Assembly: GCA_029565685.1 (NCBI GenBank)
Contig: JAKQNR010000050.1
Coordinates: 1 to 64,000 of the forward strand
Direction of reading: 5' to 3'
DNA length: 64,000 nt
DNA from: a bacterium
Lineage (GTDB): Bacteria > Zhuqueibacterota > Zhuqueibacteria > Residuimicrobiales > Residuimicrobiaceae
Below are positions 9,301 to 17,427 of this stretch, in pieces; position 1 is the first letter of the stretch, and each line of letters begins with the position of its first letter. The notes under the pieces are model-generated. The model was not told the origin of the DNA. It saw nothing but the letters and a program-made list of their open reading frames with translations, and made no database searches. A program made the position numbers and the translations under genes.

Positions 9301-12300
9301 AACTGCGGACCCTTTCGGCAGCCGCCGTTGCCCATGAGGGTGCAGGTGACTGATTCGCTGCTCAACGGGATTGCCAAGCAGGCCGTGCAGTTCGCCATCA
9401 TTCAGGGCGACGCGCTGATATCCGGTTCGACGCAAACATCGGCGCTGACCGACAGCCTCGGATTTGCCGAGGTTCGGATCACCATGGGCTCTGTCACCGG
9501 TACGGTCCGCGTGAGCGCTGCCAGCTCTGATGCCGGCCAGGCGTTGCGGAATTCTCCGGTCGTTTTTCAGGCCACGCTCTCCCCGGCCATTGCCAAAAGC
9601 CTGGTTTATTCCGGACCGCCGGCCTACACTGGGCAGGCGGGATCGCTCCTGCCTGATCCTGTTGTCGTCCAGGTGATGGATGACGGCGGTTTTCCCGTCA
9701 AAGGATTTGAGGTGATCTATCAGGTGGTGCATGGAGGCGGAAAGGTCAATGACAAGGACAGCGTCCATGTCCATGCCGATGAGCACGGCGCGGTTCAAGC
9801 GTTTTGGCGTATGGGACCAGTCAGCGGCGTGCTCAACAACCGGCTGAGGATCACCGCCGGATCTCTGCAGGGATCGCCGCTGGAGCTGCAGGCCACTGCA
9901 TCGGCCGGCCGGGCTTTCAAGCTGACCAAGATTGCCGGGGACGATCAAAGCGGCGGCCCACGGTCAACTGCGCCCATTCCCCTGACAGTCTTGATCACCG
10001 ATTCATTGCAAAACAAAATAGCGGGCCACATGGTCCTGTTCCAAGTGAAGCAGGGAGACGCCACTCTGAACGGCGCCTCACACCTCACCCTATCGACCGA
10101 CAGCAGCGGCAGGGCGCAGGCAGCGGTCAAATTCGGCCTCAATCCGGGTGTGGTGCAAATTGAGGCCTCCGCGCAGGTGGACGGAAAAGGCCTATCCGGT
10201 TCACCGCTGGTTTTTACCGCCACCGTCACCCCTGCGATCGCCACCCGACTGGTCCTGCTGAGCGGTGTCGAGCTTTATGGACAGGCCGGACGTGCGTTGC
10301 ATGATTCCCTGGTCGCACGGGTGACCGATGATTGGGGTACACCGATTGTGGAGCATCCGATCACATTCAAGGTTTTGGCCGGCCATGGCAAAGTGAATGG
10401 CAAGGACAGTGTGACCGTCCTGACCGACGGACAGGGTTATGGACGCTGCTGTTGGCTTCTTGGCTCCCAATCAACCACCCGCGCCAATGAATTGGCGGTG
10501 AAGAGCGCTGGATTAGCCGGTTCCCCTGTTCACCTGTGGGCCACTGGGCTGGCGCCGAAGGCTTTTCACCTCAGCCTGTTTTCCGGCAACGGCCAGAGTG
10601 GAACGCCGCTTTCTACCCTCACGCAGTTTTTACAGGTACAGGTGTTGGACTCTCTTCGCTATCCGGTTGCCCAGCATCCTGTGACGTTTTTGCTTCAGCA
10701 GGGAGACGCCCATTTTCAATCTAATCCATCCATCACCGTTTACACGGATTCAGATGGTATCGCTGCAACAGCCGTGACCTTGGGAGTGACGCCGGGGATG
10801 ATCCGTATTTCAGCAGAGGCGCGCACATCCGCTGTGCCGTTGCAGGGGTCGCCTGTGGCTTTTGACGCCAGTCTGGTTCTGCCAGCCATCGACCGCCATT
10901 TTTCCCGCCTGATGGCGGACACTCTTGCCATCGCAGATGGCCGGGCGACGCTGCGGCTGCAGGCGATGCTGAGAGGTTCACAGAATCAGCCGCTGCCCGG
11001 TTTGCAGGTGCGATTCCAATGCAGTGGAACGGCGAACGCACTGATCCAACCTGCGGGGGTTAGCACGGCTGAAGGCCTCGTCGTCGCTAGCTTGACCAGC
11101 ACCAAAGCGGAAGTAAAAAACATTTGGGCTCAGATTCTGCACACTGCCATCGTTCTGGATACCGTTCGTGTCCGTTTCAGCCCTGGGCCGGCGGCGGTTC
11201 TTAAAAAGGTGAGCGGCAATGACCAGAGCGCTCCCATAGGCCGAGCCCTGGCGTTGCCGTTGGTGATGGCAGTGACGGATTCATTCGCCAATCCGGTCGT
11301 TGCGGTTCTGGCCCTGAACGAGACCTGGCCGGATGCCAGTCAACATGCCCTGGCGAACGTGACCACAACGGCGGAGGGCTTGGTGAGATACAGCTGGACT
11401 ATGAGCGGGTTGGCGGGGGAGCATCATCTACAGGTGTCCTGCGCTAATCTAGCCCCGGTGACTTTTCAAGCCAAAGCGACCGCGCGGGAAGTTGGGCAAT
11501 TGAAAACCATCCATGGCAATGCGCAGGCGGCCAGACCAGGTTCCTTGTTGGCTGAGCCGGTTGTGGTGCAAGTGCAGGACACTTTTCAGGAACCGCTTGC
11601 CGGTGTTATCATTCACTTTCAGATTATCGGCGGCGGCGCCGTCTATCCACAGGCCAAGGTGGTTGCGGACTCCCAGGGTTTGGCTGCAGTCACTTGGCGG
11701 TTGGGCTTAGCAGGCGAGCAAAAGCTGATCGCAACGGTTGAAAACCGGCAAGAACCAAACGTCGCAATTCAGGCAAGGCTGCTCGAAAATCATATCCCGA
11801 CCCTTTCCTGCGTGAAAGACACAACCATTCAGGAGGGGCAACAGCTGCTTTTGATGATCAAAGGAAGCGATGCGGACCTTGATTCCTTGATCTTTGGCTG
11901 CGAACAACTTCCCGACAGCGCGTCCATCGACAGTTTGTCCGGACGATTCGTATGGACGCCGGGCTATCGCAGCGCCGGCATCAGCAAAATTGTGTTTTGG
12001 GGCCGGGACTTTTGGGGCGGTAGGAATACCGCGACGGCGACGATCACCGTCCTTGATGTGCCGCAACCGCCAACCATTACCACTTTTACACCCATGGACT
12101 CTGTGGTGCGAATGGACAACGAGAACATCTCCTTTGCTGTCACTGCTATTGACTTGGACGGCAATTATTTGTATTATACCTGGTGGTTGAATGACGTACT
12201 AGTTGCAGCCTCGGGCACGGGATATCTTTTGCGCCATGGATCGGTTGTTTCCTTTCCGTCCCGATTGGCGGTGCGAGTCAGCGATGGGCTCAACACCGTC

Positions 12301-12636
12301 GAGCACAGCTGGACAGTGGATATGGCGAGCGGCGTGGCCGCCGCCGGTGCTCTGCCCACCGAATTCGCCTTGTTGCAGAATTATCCCAATCCCTTTAATC
12401 CGCGCACGCGCATCCCCTTCGCCGTGGCGCAGACGTGCCGGGTGCGCGTATGCCTGTACGACGACAGCGGCCGTCGGGTTCGTTTGCTCGAGGACCGGCT
12501 GTACGCTGCCGGCCATCATGAAGTGGAATGGGATGGTTGCGACGACGCGGGCGCGCCGGTTTCGTCAGGCCTTTTTCTCTGCACCATGACCGCCGGTCAT
12601 TATCAGTTCACCCGCAAGATGATTCTCATGAGATAA
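6400..12636 (+). CDS. giant secreted FG-GAP/UnbV protein with tandem Ig-like repeats and T9SS sorting domain
   Basis: A 2078-residue exported protein. Order: signal peptide (MKRKFLIGFALLTIWLMSIG); an FG-GAP/VCBS propeller to about residue 430 with repeated Ca2+-type DxDxDG loops such as DYDNDGDFDLF; an ASPIC/UnbV domain (about 439-527, ending with FGLG); about 12 bacterial Ig-like domains of about 105 residues (about 530-1795); one or two cadherin/Ig-like domains (SCVKDTTIQEG, DVPQPPTITTF); and a C-terminal FlgD-Ig module starting LLQNYPNPFNP, the type IX secretion sorting signal of this superphylum. The ATG at 6400 was preferred over the longer frame because it begins the signal peptide and has GGAG upstream. 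It is probably a surface adhesin or structural protein. No catalytic motif is recognised. nagB follows after 9 bp. Confidence 0.88.
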   Translation: MKRKFLIGFALLTIWLMSIGVEAAAGQTVKFADISKNKNVQGLWIGEAYRYGHGIACADINQDGLPDFYVSNAVEVDSAVTFPEVFYLSKANAAYNEEASVRRVLDSYGIGSHGVVFFDYDNDGDFDLFNANTGATPVWPTIYHRLYRNNGSGVFGDLSKTAGVQALPSFARSAAVFDANNDGYMDIYTAGADPTTYAAVPNQFYINKGDGTFTMVDWGAKNVNSAGFGPNGVTAADYDEDGDVDIYVSIVDRLHPTATHPANQFFVKQADGTYVDKAQELGVLGLGWSDGATFADYDNDGDLDLFVSSSNDKVRRKVCVYQNQGNGAFVDLTDEVSIYQRGFTPVLFDVDNDGDLDLLTPSNIKAQDLMRLYLNDGHGHFSKQENSGLEVAIYDTRGASVADIDNDGDLDIYLTDTNKIGAAQYYNHLFQNQLSNTNRWLKICGRGPKGDAGAFGSKIWVFEKGYMDDLNHLIGYKQIISTYGFCSQDDPVQHFGLGQRDTVDVKIVLTDSTVLKYPRTAGNRKITFSKPGSIRILSGNHQSGLRNQTLPLPLRVQVRDQNNQPLARTAIRFNSKNGTVVQAQPMMTDANGYAQVNFILGSQATVQTVAVTVPSLPNVQADFIVHLQSTPNEMQLMGPAQRSGQAGAVLTDSIKVRILDKDRYGYAGLPVTFELLSGTGSLLPGDQARWTIDTKADGNAAVAWKLGKAAGALLQSMRIRAEYLGAALSGSPVTLTAAVVFPDTLQLAKQDGDQQTGQAGSVLIKPLTVKVSSITGLLVPPLPIRFKVASGGGKVNDADSAMISTDANGLASISWRLGADFQQTQRLLAWAPSSPSHQVIFTAQATPVARQLHYSGASERYGQVNRSLDDPVTVRVTDDQGHPVADYAVLFSIIAGGGKVNGRDSVQVQTNADGISSCNWLLGPKSGTRNNRVAVVAAGLSGSPLNLYASAAPGRPFSLMKISGDKQNCGPFRQPPLPMRVQVTDSLLNGIAKQAVQFAIIQGDALISGSTQTSALTDSLGFAEVRITMGSVTGTVRVSAASSDAGQALRNSPVVFQATLSPAIAKSLVYSGPPAYTGQAGSLLPDPVVVQVMDDGGFPVKGFEVIYQVVHGGGKVNDKDSVHVHADEHGAVQAFWRMGPVSGVLNNRLRITAGSLQGSPLELQATASAGRAFKLTKIAGDDQSGGPRSTAPIPLTVLITDSLQNKIAGHMVLFQVKQGDATLNGASHLTLSTDSSGRAQAAVKFGLNPGVVQIEASAQVDGKGLSGSPLVFTATVTPAIATRLVLLSGVELYGQAGRALHDSLVARVTDDWGTPIVEHPITFKVLAGHGKVNGKDSVTVLTDGQGYGRCCWLLGSQSTTRANELAVKSAGLAGSPVHLWATGLAPKAFHLSLFSGNGQSGTPLSTLTQFLQVQVLDSLRYPVAQHPVTFLLQQGDAHFQSNPSITVYTDSDGIAATAVTLGVTPGMIRISAEARTSAVPLQGSPVAFDASLVLPAIDRHFSRLMADTLAIADGRATLRLQAMLRGSQNQPLPGLQVRFQCSGTANALIQPAGVSTAEGLVVASLTSTKAEVKNIWAQILHTAIVLDTVRVRFSPGPAAVLKKVSGNDQSAPIGRALALPLVMAVTDSFANPVVAVLALNETWPDASQHALANVTTTAEGLVRYSWTMSGLAGEHHLQVSCANLAPVTFQAKATAREVGQLKTIHGNAQAARPGSLLAEPVVVQVQDTFQEPLAGVIIHFQIIGGGAVYPQAKVVADSQGLAAVTWRLGLAGEQKLIATVENRQEPNVAIQARLLENHIPTLSCVKDTTIQEGQQLLLMIKGSDADLDSLIFGCEQLPDSASIDSLSGRFVWTPGYRSAGISKIVFWGRDFWGGRNTATATITVLDVPQPPTITTFTPMDSVVRMDNENISFAVTAIDLDGNYLYYTWWLNDVLVAASGTGYLLRHGSVVSFPSRLAVRVSDGLNTVEHSWTVDMASGVAAAGALPTEFALLQNYPNPFNPRTRIPFAVAQTCRVRVCLYDDSGRRVRLLEDRLYAAGHHEVEWDGCDDAGAPVSSGLFLCTMTAGHYQFTRKMILMR
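8935..10878 (+). repeat. three tandem A-B pairs of Ig-like domain repeats inside the giant secreted gene
   Basis: Repeat units begin at 8935, 9580 and 10228, and the array closes at 10879, giving a period of 645-651 bp (about 216 residues). Each unit is a pair. Domain A opens with an 'x-AxxLxYSG...YGQ(A/V)' type segment and carries GGGKVN(G/D)xDSV. Domain B opens with '(S)GRxFxLxKIxGDxQ' and carries QGDA. More diverged single domains flank the array on both sides (7990-8934 and 10879-11790). The pattern suggests duplication of two-domain units. Confidence 0.7.
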
Positions 12637-12645
12637 GGAGCAACC

Positions 12646-13419
12646 ATGGAAACCGTTCAAACGTTCAAGGTGGAAAAATTGCAGGTGCAGGTCTATCAAA
12701 GCAAACAGGCGCTCGCGGATGCGGCGGCGGTGTGGGTGAGCGCCTTGTTGGATGAGGCGATTCGGGAAAAAGGAAAGGCCAATCTGATTCTGGCTACCGG
12801 CGCCTCGCAGTTCGAGTTGGTTGAGAGCCTGAAGAAACAGGCGATTGAATGGAAGCGCATCACCGTTTTTCATTTGGATGAATACAAAGGCATGGCCATC
12901 ACCCATCCCGCCAGCTTTCGTAAATATCTAAAGGAGAGAATTCTGGACGAGGTGCAACCGGCGCAGGTGCATCTGCTCAACGGCGACAGCGCGGATGTGG
13001 AGGCGGAGATCAAACGGTATGAATCCCTGCTGGCCGCAAACGAGATCGACGTCGCCTGCATCGGCATCGGCGAGAATGGGCATATTGCGTTCAACGATCC
13101 GGCGGTGGCGGATTTTCAGGACCCGCGACTGGTCAAGGTGGTGGATTTGGACGAAGCGTGTCGGCGGCAGCAGCTGGGAGAGGGATGGTTTCCGACTCTG
13201 GCGGATGTGCCCACGCAGGCCCTGAGCCTGACAATCCCGGCCATCATGCGTTGCCGCGCCATCAGCTGCGTGGTGCCGGATCAGCGCAAGGCCGCGGCGG
13301 TGCGGGCGGCGCTGTACGGACCCATCGAGACCGCCTGTCCGGCTTCGATCCTACGCACCCACAGCCGCGCCAGGTTGTTTCTCGACTCACACTCCTCGAG
13401 CCTGATTCAGGTCCGTTGA
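12646..13419 (+). CDS. nagB: glucosamine-6-phosphate deaminase
   Basis: A cytoplasmic enzyme (257 aa) converting glucosamine-6-phosphate to fructose-6-phosphate and ammonia. The NagB signature is clear: HLDEY (D78) and GIGENGHIAFNDP (N144, H146, D151). The aspartate and glutamate of the E. coli active site (D141, E148) are N and D here; N at the first position is also seen in Bacillus enzymes. A strong AAGGAG ribosome site precedes the ATG. The gene follows the giant surface protein by 9 bp and its last 33 bp overlap tail-to-tail with the convergent kinase-like gene. It would feed amino sugars from glycans or peptidoglycan into glycolysis. Confidence 0.92.
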   Translation: METVQTFKVEKLQVQVYQSKQALADAAAVWVSALLDEAIREKGKANLILATGASQFELVESLKKQAIEWKRITVFHLDEYKGMAITHPASFRKYLKERILDEVQPAQVHLLNGDSADVEAEIKRYESLLAANEIDVACIGIGENGHIAFNDPAVADFQDPRLVKVVDLDEACRRQQLGEGWFPTLADVPTQALSLTIPAIMRCRAISCVVPDQRKAAAVRAALYGPIETACPASILRTHSRARLFLDSHSSSLIQVR

Positions 13420-14142
13420 CAGCGGATAGGGCGATCCGGCCTTTTGTTCCAGGGCGGCGAGGATCAGCTGCGCCGCCTGAAGATGGGTAAAATGCGCGGC
13501 GTTGATCACCAGGTCATAGTTATCCGGATCGTTGGGATCGCGATTAAAATATTTTTTCACAAAGGCCAACCGCTCCTGATCAACCTTTTGGATGATGGCC
13601 TGCGCTTCCCGGGGGCTGATCATGCGTCGTTGCGCCAGCCGGTGGCTGCGCCACTTGAGCGGAGCACTGATCAGGACGCGCACCCCCTGCTGCGGCTTGA
13701 GAACAAAGACGCTGCCCCGGCCGATGAGGATCGCCTGACCATGTTCAGCGAACGCCGCCAGCACAGCCAAGAGATGTTTGCCGTAACGATCGATATCCAG
13801 ATGGCCGGCGCTCAACGCGGTCTGCAGCCAGGTTTCGATCTCGCCTTTTTTCTTTTCATCAAAGCTCTCTACCACCTGGCTGCGAACCTGCGCGTTCCGG
13901 GCGATGAAATCCACCAACTCCCGGTCATAGACCGGCCAGTTGAGCAGGCCGCCCAACGCCTGCGCCACGTCGTCTCCGCCTGCGCCGTGCATACGTGAAA
14001 AAGCCACGGACAATCCCGCCCACTGGGCCGGCAACTTGGGTTGCCGGTCGTTTGCCTTTTCCAAATGACGCACCCGCCACATCGTCACCTGTTTGGCGAC
14101 ATGTTTTTCCCAACGAATGGGATCAGAAGTGCGATCCGGCAT
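13387..14142 (-). CDS. cytidylate kinase-like family protein
   Basis: A 251-residue protein of the cytidylate-kinase-like family (PF13189 type). It has a modified P-loop region (SRMHGAGGDDVAQALG, about 49-64), then LNWPVYDRELVDFIA, GQAILIGRGSVFVL and a lid-like RRMISPREAQAIIQKVD segment near the expected sites. The N-terminal 45 residues are extra compared with canonical Cmk. An AAAGGAGG ribosome site precedes the ATG. It lies 29 bp after the sensor kinase gene on the same strand, so the two are probably co-transcribed. The true substrate of this family is not settled, and CMP kinase activity should not be assumed. Confidence 0.8.
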   Translation of the reverse strand: MPDRTSDPIRWEKHVAKQVTMWRVRHLEKANDRQPKLPAQWAGLSVAFSRMHGAGGDDVAQALGGLLNWPVYDRELVDFIARNAQVRSQVVESFDEKKKGEIETWLQTALSAGHLDIDRYGKHLLAVLAAFAEHGQAILIGRGSVFVLKPQQGVRVLISAPLKWRSHRLAQRRMISPREAQAIIQKVDQERLAFVKKYFNRDPNDPDNYDLVINAAHFTHLQAAQLILAALEQKAGSPYPLSTDLNQARGV

Positions 14143-14171
14143 GAGGGCCTCCTTTCAAAAAGAGGACTCGC

Positions 14172-15365
14172 TCAGGAGAGGGTTAGGTTTTTAGTGAATA
14201 GAACATCTTTGGCTACAGGTAAATGAACCGTGATCGTGGTGCCTTGTCCCACTTGGCTTTCCAGGGTCAGATAGCCGTTGTGTTGCTCGATGATGTCTTT
14301 GACAATGGGCAGCCCGAGTCCGGTGCCCACGCCCTCTGATTTAGTGGTGAAAAACGGCAGGAATATTTTCTTGAGATTTTCTTCGGCAATGCCGTGCCCG
14401 GTGTCTTGAAACTCCATCAGCAGCTCCTCACCGTTCTTCTCCAAACGCGTGGTCAGCGTCAGACGGCCCCCCGGCTGCATGGCATGAGCGGCGTTGATCT
14501 CCAAATTGCGGATGACCTGTTCCAGCAGATTGCGGTCGCCGTAGATATAGGCCCGCTCCTGGCTGTAGTTTTTTTCCACTTTCATGTATTTGAGAACGCC
14601 GGTCAGCAAAAGGGTTTCGGTGGTCTCGTCGAGCACGGCGTTGAGGTCCAGCGGTTCGAATCTTGGTTTGGTGGGACGGCTGAGTGAGAGCAGGTTCCGA
14701 CCATGCAGGGCCACCTTTTCCAGATTGGCGGCGAAGGTTTCAGCGATGGATTTCACCTTTTCCGGCTGGTCGCTGCTCTGCTGCAGCAAGCGGGCGTGGA
14801 TCAGCAGTCCGCCGACCAGGTTGTTCAATTCATGGCCGATGCTGCCCGCGATCACGCCGAGGGTGGCCTGTTTTTCTGTGCGCAGCAGCTGCTCATGGGC
14901 TTTTTTGAGCTCGCTGATGTCTTTGTACATCAAAGTCACCGCCTCCACCTCATGCCGTTCGTTAAAGATCGGCGAAGCGGAGATGAGGACGTTTTTCGCC
15001 TCATTGTTTTTGTCATAGCGCAGCGCTTCCAGGCTTTTAATGGATTCGCCCTGCAGCACTTTGCGCGACAGATTCATGGCCTCTTTGCCAACCGAATCCC
15101 GGGCGATCAGCTCGTCGATCTGCCGCCCCAGCGCCTCTTCCTCCTCATAGCCGAATATCCTGCAGGCGCCTTTGTTCCACGATGTTACTTTGGAATCCGG
15201 CGCAATGGTGATAATGGCATCCTCGGCGTTCTCCACGATGGAGCGGTACATCTGTTCGGATTCCCGCAGCTCCTGCATCATCTCCCAGACCAGGCTTTTC
15301 AGCTTTTCCGAGACCTCGCTGATTTTTTGGGCGAACTCGCTGGATTTATATTCGTATCTTCTCAT
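14172..15365 (-). CDS. PAS-domain sensor histidine kinase
   Basis: A soluble histidine kinase (397 aa) without membrane segments. An N-terminal helical stretch leads into one PAS domain (about 40-155: SIVENAEDAIITI to TLMYKDISELKKA). A HisKA-like H-box follows (IGHELNNLVGG), then a HATPase domain with DTGHGIAEENLKKIFLPF and GTGLGLPIVK boxes. The N residue in the N-box (EINAAHAM) is present. The H-box 'GHELNN' is typical of PAS-linked kinases of the NtrB/AtoS kind. GAGGAG lies 5 bases before the ATG. No response regulator is adjacent, so the partner is elsewhere. The cytidylate-kinase-like gene follows in the same direction. Confidence 0.9.
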   Translation of the reverse strand: MRRYEYKSSEFAQKISEVSEKLKSLVWEMMQELRESEQMYRSIVENAEDAIITIAPDSKVTSWNKGACRIFGYEEEEALGRQIDELIARDSVGKEAMNLSRKVLQGESIKSLEALRYDKNNEAKNVLISASPIFNERHEVEAVTLMYKDISELKKAHEQLLRTEKQATLGVIAGSIGHELNNLVGGLLIHARLLQQSSDQPEKVKSIAETFAANLEKVALHGRNLLSLSRPTKPRFEPLDLNAVLDETTETLLLTGVLKYMKVEKNYSQERAYIYGDRNLLEQVIRNLEINAAHAMQPGGRLTLTTRLEKNGEELLMEFQDTGHGIAEENLKKIFLPFFTTKSEGVGTGLGLPIVKDIIEQHNGYLTLESQVGQGTTITVHLPVAKDVLFTKNLTLS

Positions 15366-15527
15366 AGCTCCTCAGCACGACCCTGGCGGCCGACTCTCAC
15401 CGCCGCTCTTCTGGCTTAATGTAATCATTTTTAACCTGATTTACAATCGTAAAAAGCGGACAGCCAGGGCCGGCATGGGAATATTTCAGCTGACAGAAGG
15501 ATATAAAAACGTCTACAGGAAGTCTTG

Positions 15528-15743
15528 ATGATGAAAAAGAGGCAAAGAGCTGTTTTGTTTGGTGTGTTGTTATCCGGCGCCGGTGCGGCCCCGCAAGGCC
15601 CGCGAACCGCCCCATTTGCACAGGAGTCTTATCCAATGTCCCTTTATTCTTTCACTGTAACCGATATCGACGGCAACGCGGTTCCCCTAGCCCGTTATCA
15701 GGGCAGGGTGCTGCTCATCGTCAATGAAGCAAATTATATTTGA
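15528..15743 (+). pseudogene. truncated glutathione peroxidase remnant
   Basis: A 71-codon frame. The first part looks like a signal peptide (MMKKRQRAVLFGVLLSGAGA). Residues about 39-67 match the start of glutathione peroxidases (SLYSFTVTDIDGNAVPLARY, then QGRVLLIVN). In intact enzymes the sequence continues with a catalytic Cys or Sec a few residues after this VN and runs for another 120 residues. Here it changes abruptly to EANYI and a TGA. No continuation was found in the other frames of the next 150 bp. It is therefore read as a decayed or truncated exported peroxidase gene whose 3' part has been replaced. It could still be translated, but without the active site. Confidence 0.65.
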
Positions 15744-15768
15744 CTTTTTTGCTTTTATTGACTAAACT
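15740..15768 (+). promoter_or_regulatory. sigma70-like promoter in front of leader/ALDH gene
   Basis: TTGACT and TAAACT are separated by exactly 17 bp. The -35 box overlaps the stop codon of the peroxidase remnant. Predicted transcription start is near 15775, about 120 bases before the dehydrogenase ATG. Confidence 0.6.
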
Positions 15769-15804
15769 GAATCGTATAGCCATGGGTCTGATCAAGGGTG
15801 ATTT

Positions 15805-15882
15805 ATGGCAGCAGCGAAAGCATTCGTCTTGAAAAAAAGTGAAAGCACAGGCGCCCTAGTCTGTGCTTTTTTTCTTTTTTAA
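15805..15882 (+). promoter_or_regulatory. putative leader mini-ORF (25 codons) overlapping a terminator
   Basis: An ATG preceded by AAGGGTGA opens a 25-codon frame, starting MAAAKAFVLKKSES and ending CAFFLF. It reads straight through the terminator hairpin at 15842-15873, and its TAA overlaps the start of the dehydrogenase ribosome site. This arrangement resembles a translated attenuator leader, but it could be chance. There is no obvious run of one regulatory amino acid apart from two adjacent lysines. Confidence 0.35.
15842..15873 (+). terminator. intrinsic terminator or attenuator before the ALDH gene
   Basis: AAAGCACAG pairs perfectly with CTGTGCTTT around a 10-base loop and is followed by a T-rich run (TTTTTTTCTTTTTT). 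It lies between the promoter at 15740 and the dehydrogenase ribosome site, so it would either attenuate that gene or end a small RNA of about 95-100 nt. Confidence 0.75.
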
Positions 15883-15894
15883 AAAGGAGGGCTT

Positions 15895-17427
15895 ATGGAT
15901 TTTCTGCACAAGCTGGGCATTGAAAAAACGAACTATGGCAGCAGCTCCGGCGTCGCATGGGGCAAAACGAAGGACCAGGGCACGCTGGATGTGATCTCTC
16001 CTGTGGATGGTCAAAAGATCGCCTCCGTGCATCAGGCCTCTGCGACGGATTATGAACAGATTATGCAGCGGGCGGTGGCTGCGTTCGCTGAATGGCGCAT
16101 GCTGCCGGCGCCCAAGCGCGGTGAGATTGTACGTCAAATCGGCGATAAGCTGCGCGAGTACAAGGACCCCCTCGGGCGGCTGGTTACCTGTGAGATGGGG
16201 AAATCCCTGCAGGAAGGATGGGGCGAAGTGCAGGAGATGATCGACATTTGCGATTTCAGCGTCGGTCAATCCCGTCAGCTATACGGCTTTACCATGCATT
16301 CGGAGCGGCCGCGGCACCGCATGTATGATCAATACCACCCGCTGGGCGTGGTGGCGGTCATCACGGCGTTCAACTTTCCAGTCGCGGTCTGGGCTTGGAA
16401 CGCCATGATCGCCGCGGTCTGCGGCGATGTGGTGCTGTGGAAACCCTCCTCCAAGACGCCGCTCTGCGCCATCGCGGTGCAGAAAATCGTTCAATCCGTG
16501 TTGGCGCAAAACCGCTTGCCCGAGGGGATCTTTAATCTGATTATCGGCCGCGGATCGACCATCGGCGAACAGATGCTGCAGGATCCCCGCATTCCGCTCG
16601 TCTCGTTGACCGGCTCCACCAGGGTCGGCCAACACACCGCCCGCGTGGTGGCCGGACGGTTGGGGCGTACGATTCTAGAACTTGGGGGCAACAACGCCAT
16701 CATCATTACCCCGGATGCAGACCTCAAGCTGGCGCTGCCGGCCGTGGTTTTTGGCGCCGTGGGCACAGCCGGTCAGCGCTGCACCACCACCCGCCGGTTG
16801 ATCATCCATGACGCTGTCTATGAAAAGGTGAAAAACGCTCTGCTCAAGGCCTACAGCGGCCTGGCCATCGGTACGCCCATGGAAGAAAAAAATCACATGG
16901 GTCCTCTGGTGGACCGGGAGGCGGTGCAGACCTTTGTTGAAGCGCTGGAAAAAGGCAAGGCTGCCGGCGGCCGAATCCTCTTTGGCGGCAAGGTGCTGCA
17001 GGGACCGGGTTATGAGTCCGGCTGTTATGTCTCGCCCGCTTTGATGGAGGCGGAGAACCATTGGCCGATCGTGCAGGAGGAGACCTTTGCGCCCATTCTT
17101 TATCTGATCAAGTATCAGGGCGGCATCGAGGAGGCGATCCGACTGCACAACGCGGTGCCGCAGGGATTGTCTTCTTCCATTTTTAGCACGAATCTGCGCG
17201 AGACCGAAGCGTTTCTGTCCCATGCAGGCTCAGATTGCGGAATCGCCAACGTCAACATCGGCACCTCCGGGGCAGAGATCGGCGGCGCTTTTGGCGGCGA
17301 GAAGGCCACCGGCGGCGGACGCGAATCCGGCTCCGATGCTTGGAAAGCGTATATGCGGCGACAAACCAACACCATCAACTGGTCGGACCAACTGCCGCTG
17401 GCACAGGGCATCCGCTTTGAGGTATAA
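15895..17427 (+). CDS. aldehyde dehydrogenase, ALDH7 (alpha-aminoadipic semialdehyde dehydrogenase) type
   Basis: A 510-residue NAD(P)+-dependent aldehyde dehydrogenase. ALDH7 hallmarks include MYDQYHPLGVVAVITAFNFP (143-162), WKPSSKTPL, LTGSTRVG, the catalytic glutamate in LELGGNNA (E262) and the nucleophile in GTAGQRCTTTRR (C296). The C-terminal GGAFGGEKATGGGRESGSD is also characteristic. Members oxidise alpha-aminoadipic semialdehyde in lysine catabolism, or similar aldehydes. An AAAAAGGAGGG ribosome site lies 5 bases before the ATG. The gene seems to be transcribed alone behind the unusual leader described above. No lysine-catabolism neighbours are present, so the physiological substrate is uncertain. 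Confidence 0.92.
   Translation: MDFLHKLGIEKTNYGSSSGVAWGKTKDQGTLDVISPVDGQKIASVHQASATDYEQIMQRAVAAFAEWRMLPAPKRGEIVRQIGDKLREYKDPLGRLVTCEMGKSLQEGWGEVQEMIDICDFSVGQSRQLYGFTMHSERPRHRMYDQYHPLGVVAVITAFNFPVAVWAWNAMIAAVCGDVVLWKPSSKTPLCAIAVQKIVQSVLAQNRLPEGIFNLIIGRGSTIGEQMLQDPRIPLVSLTGSTRVGQHTARVVAGRLGRTILELGGNNAIIITPDADLKLALPAVVFGAVGTAGQRCTTTRRLIIHDAVYEKVKNALLKAYSGLAIGTPMEEKNHMGPLVDREAVQTFVEALEKGKAAGGRILFGGKVLQGPGYESGCYVSPALMEAENHWPIVQEETFAPILYLIKYQGGIEEAIRLHNAVPQGLSSSIFSTNLRETEAFLSHAGSDCGIANVNIGTSGAEIGGAFGGEKATGGGRESGSDAWKAYMRRQTNTINWSDQLPLAQGIRFEV

Noticed and set aside
15735..15770. Possible selenocysteine (TGA) codon in the glutathione peroxidase remnant
   Set aside because: The TGA does not align with the catalytic Sec/Cys position (it falls about one codon late), the residues before it (EANYI) do not match the family, and reading through gives LFCFY and a stop with no peroxidase homology. 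The hairpin downstream is a terminator with a T run, not a convincing SECIS element.
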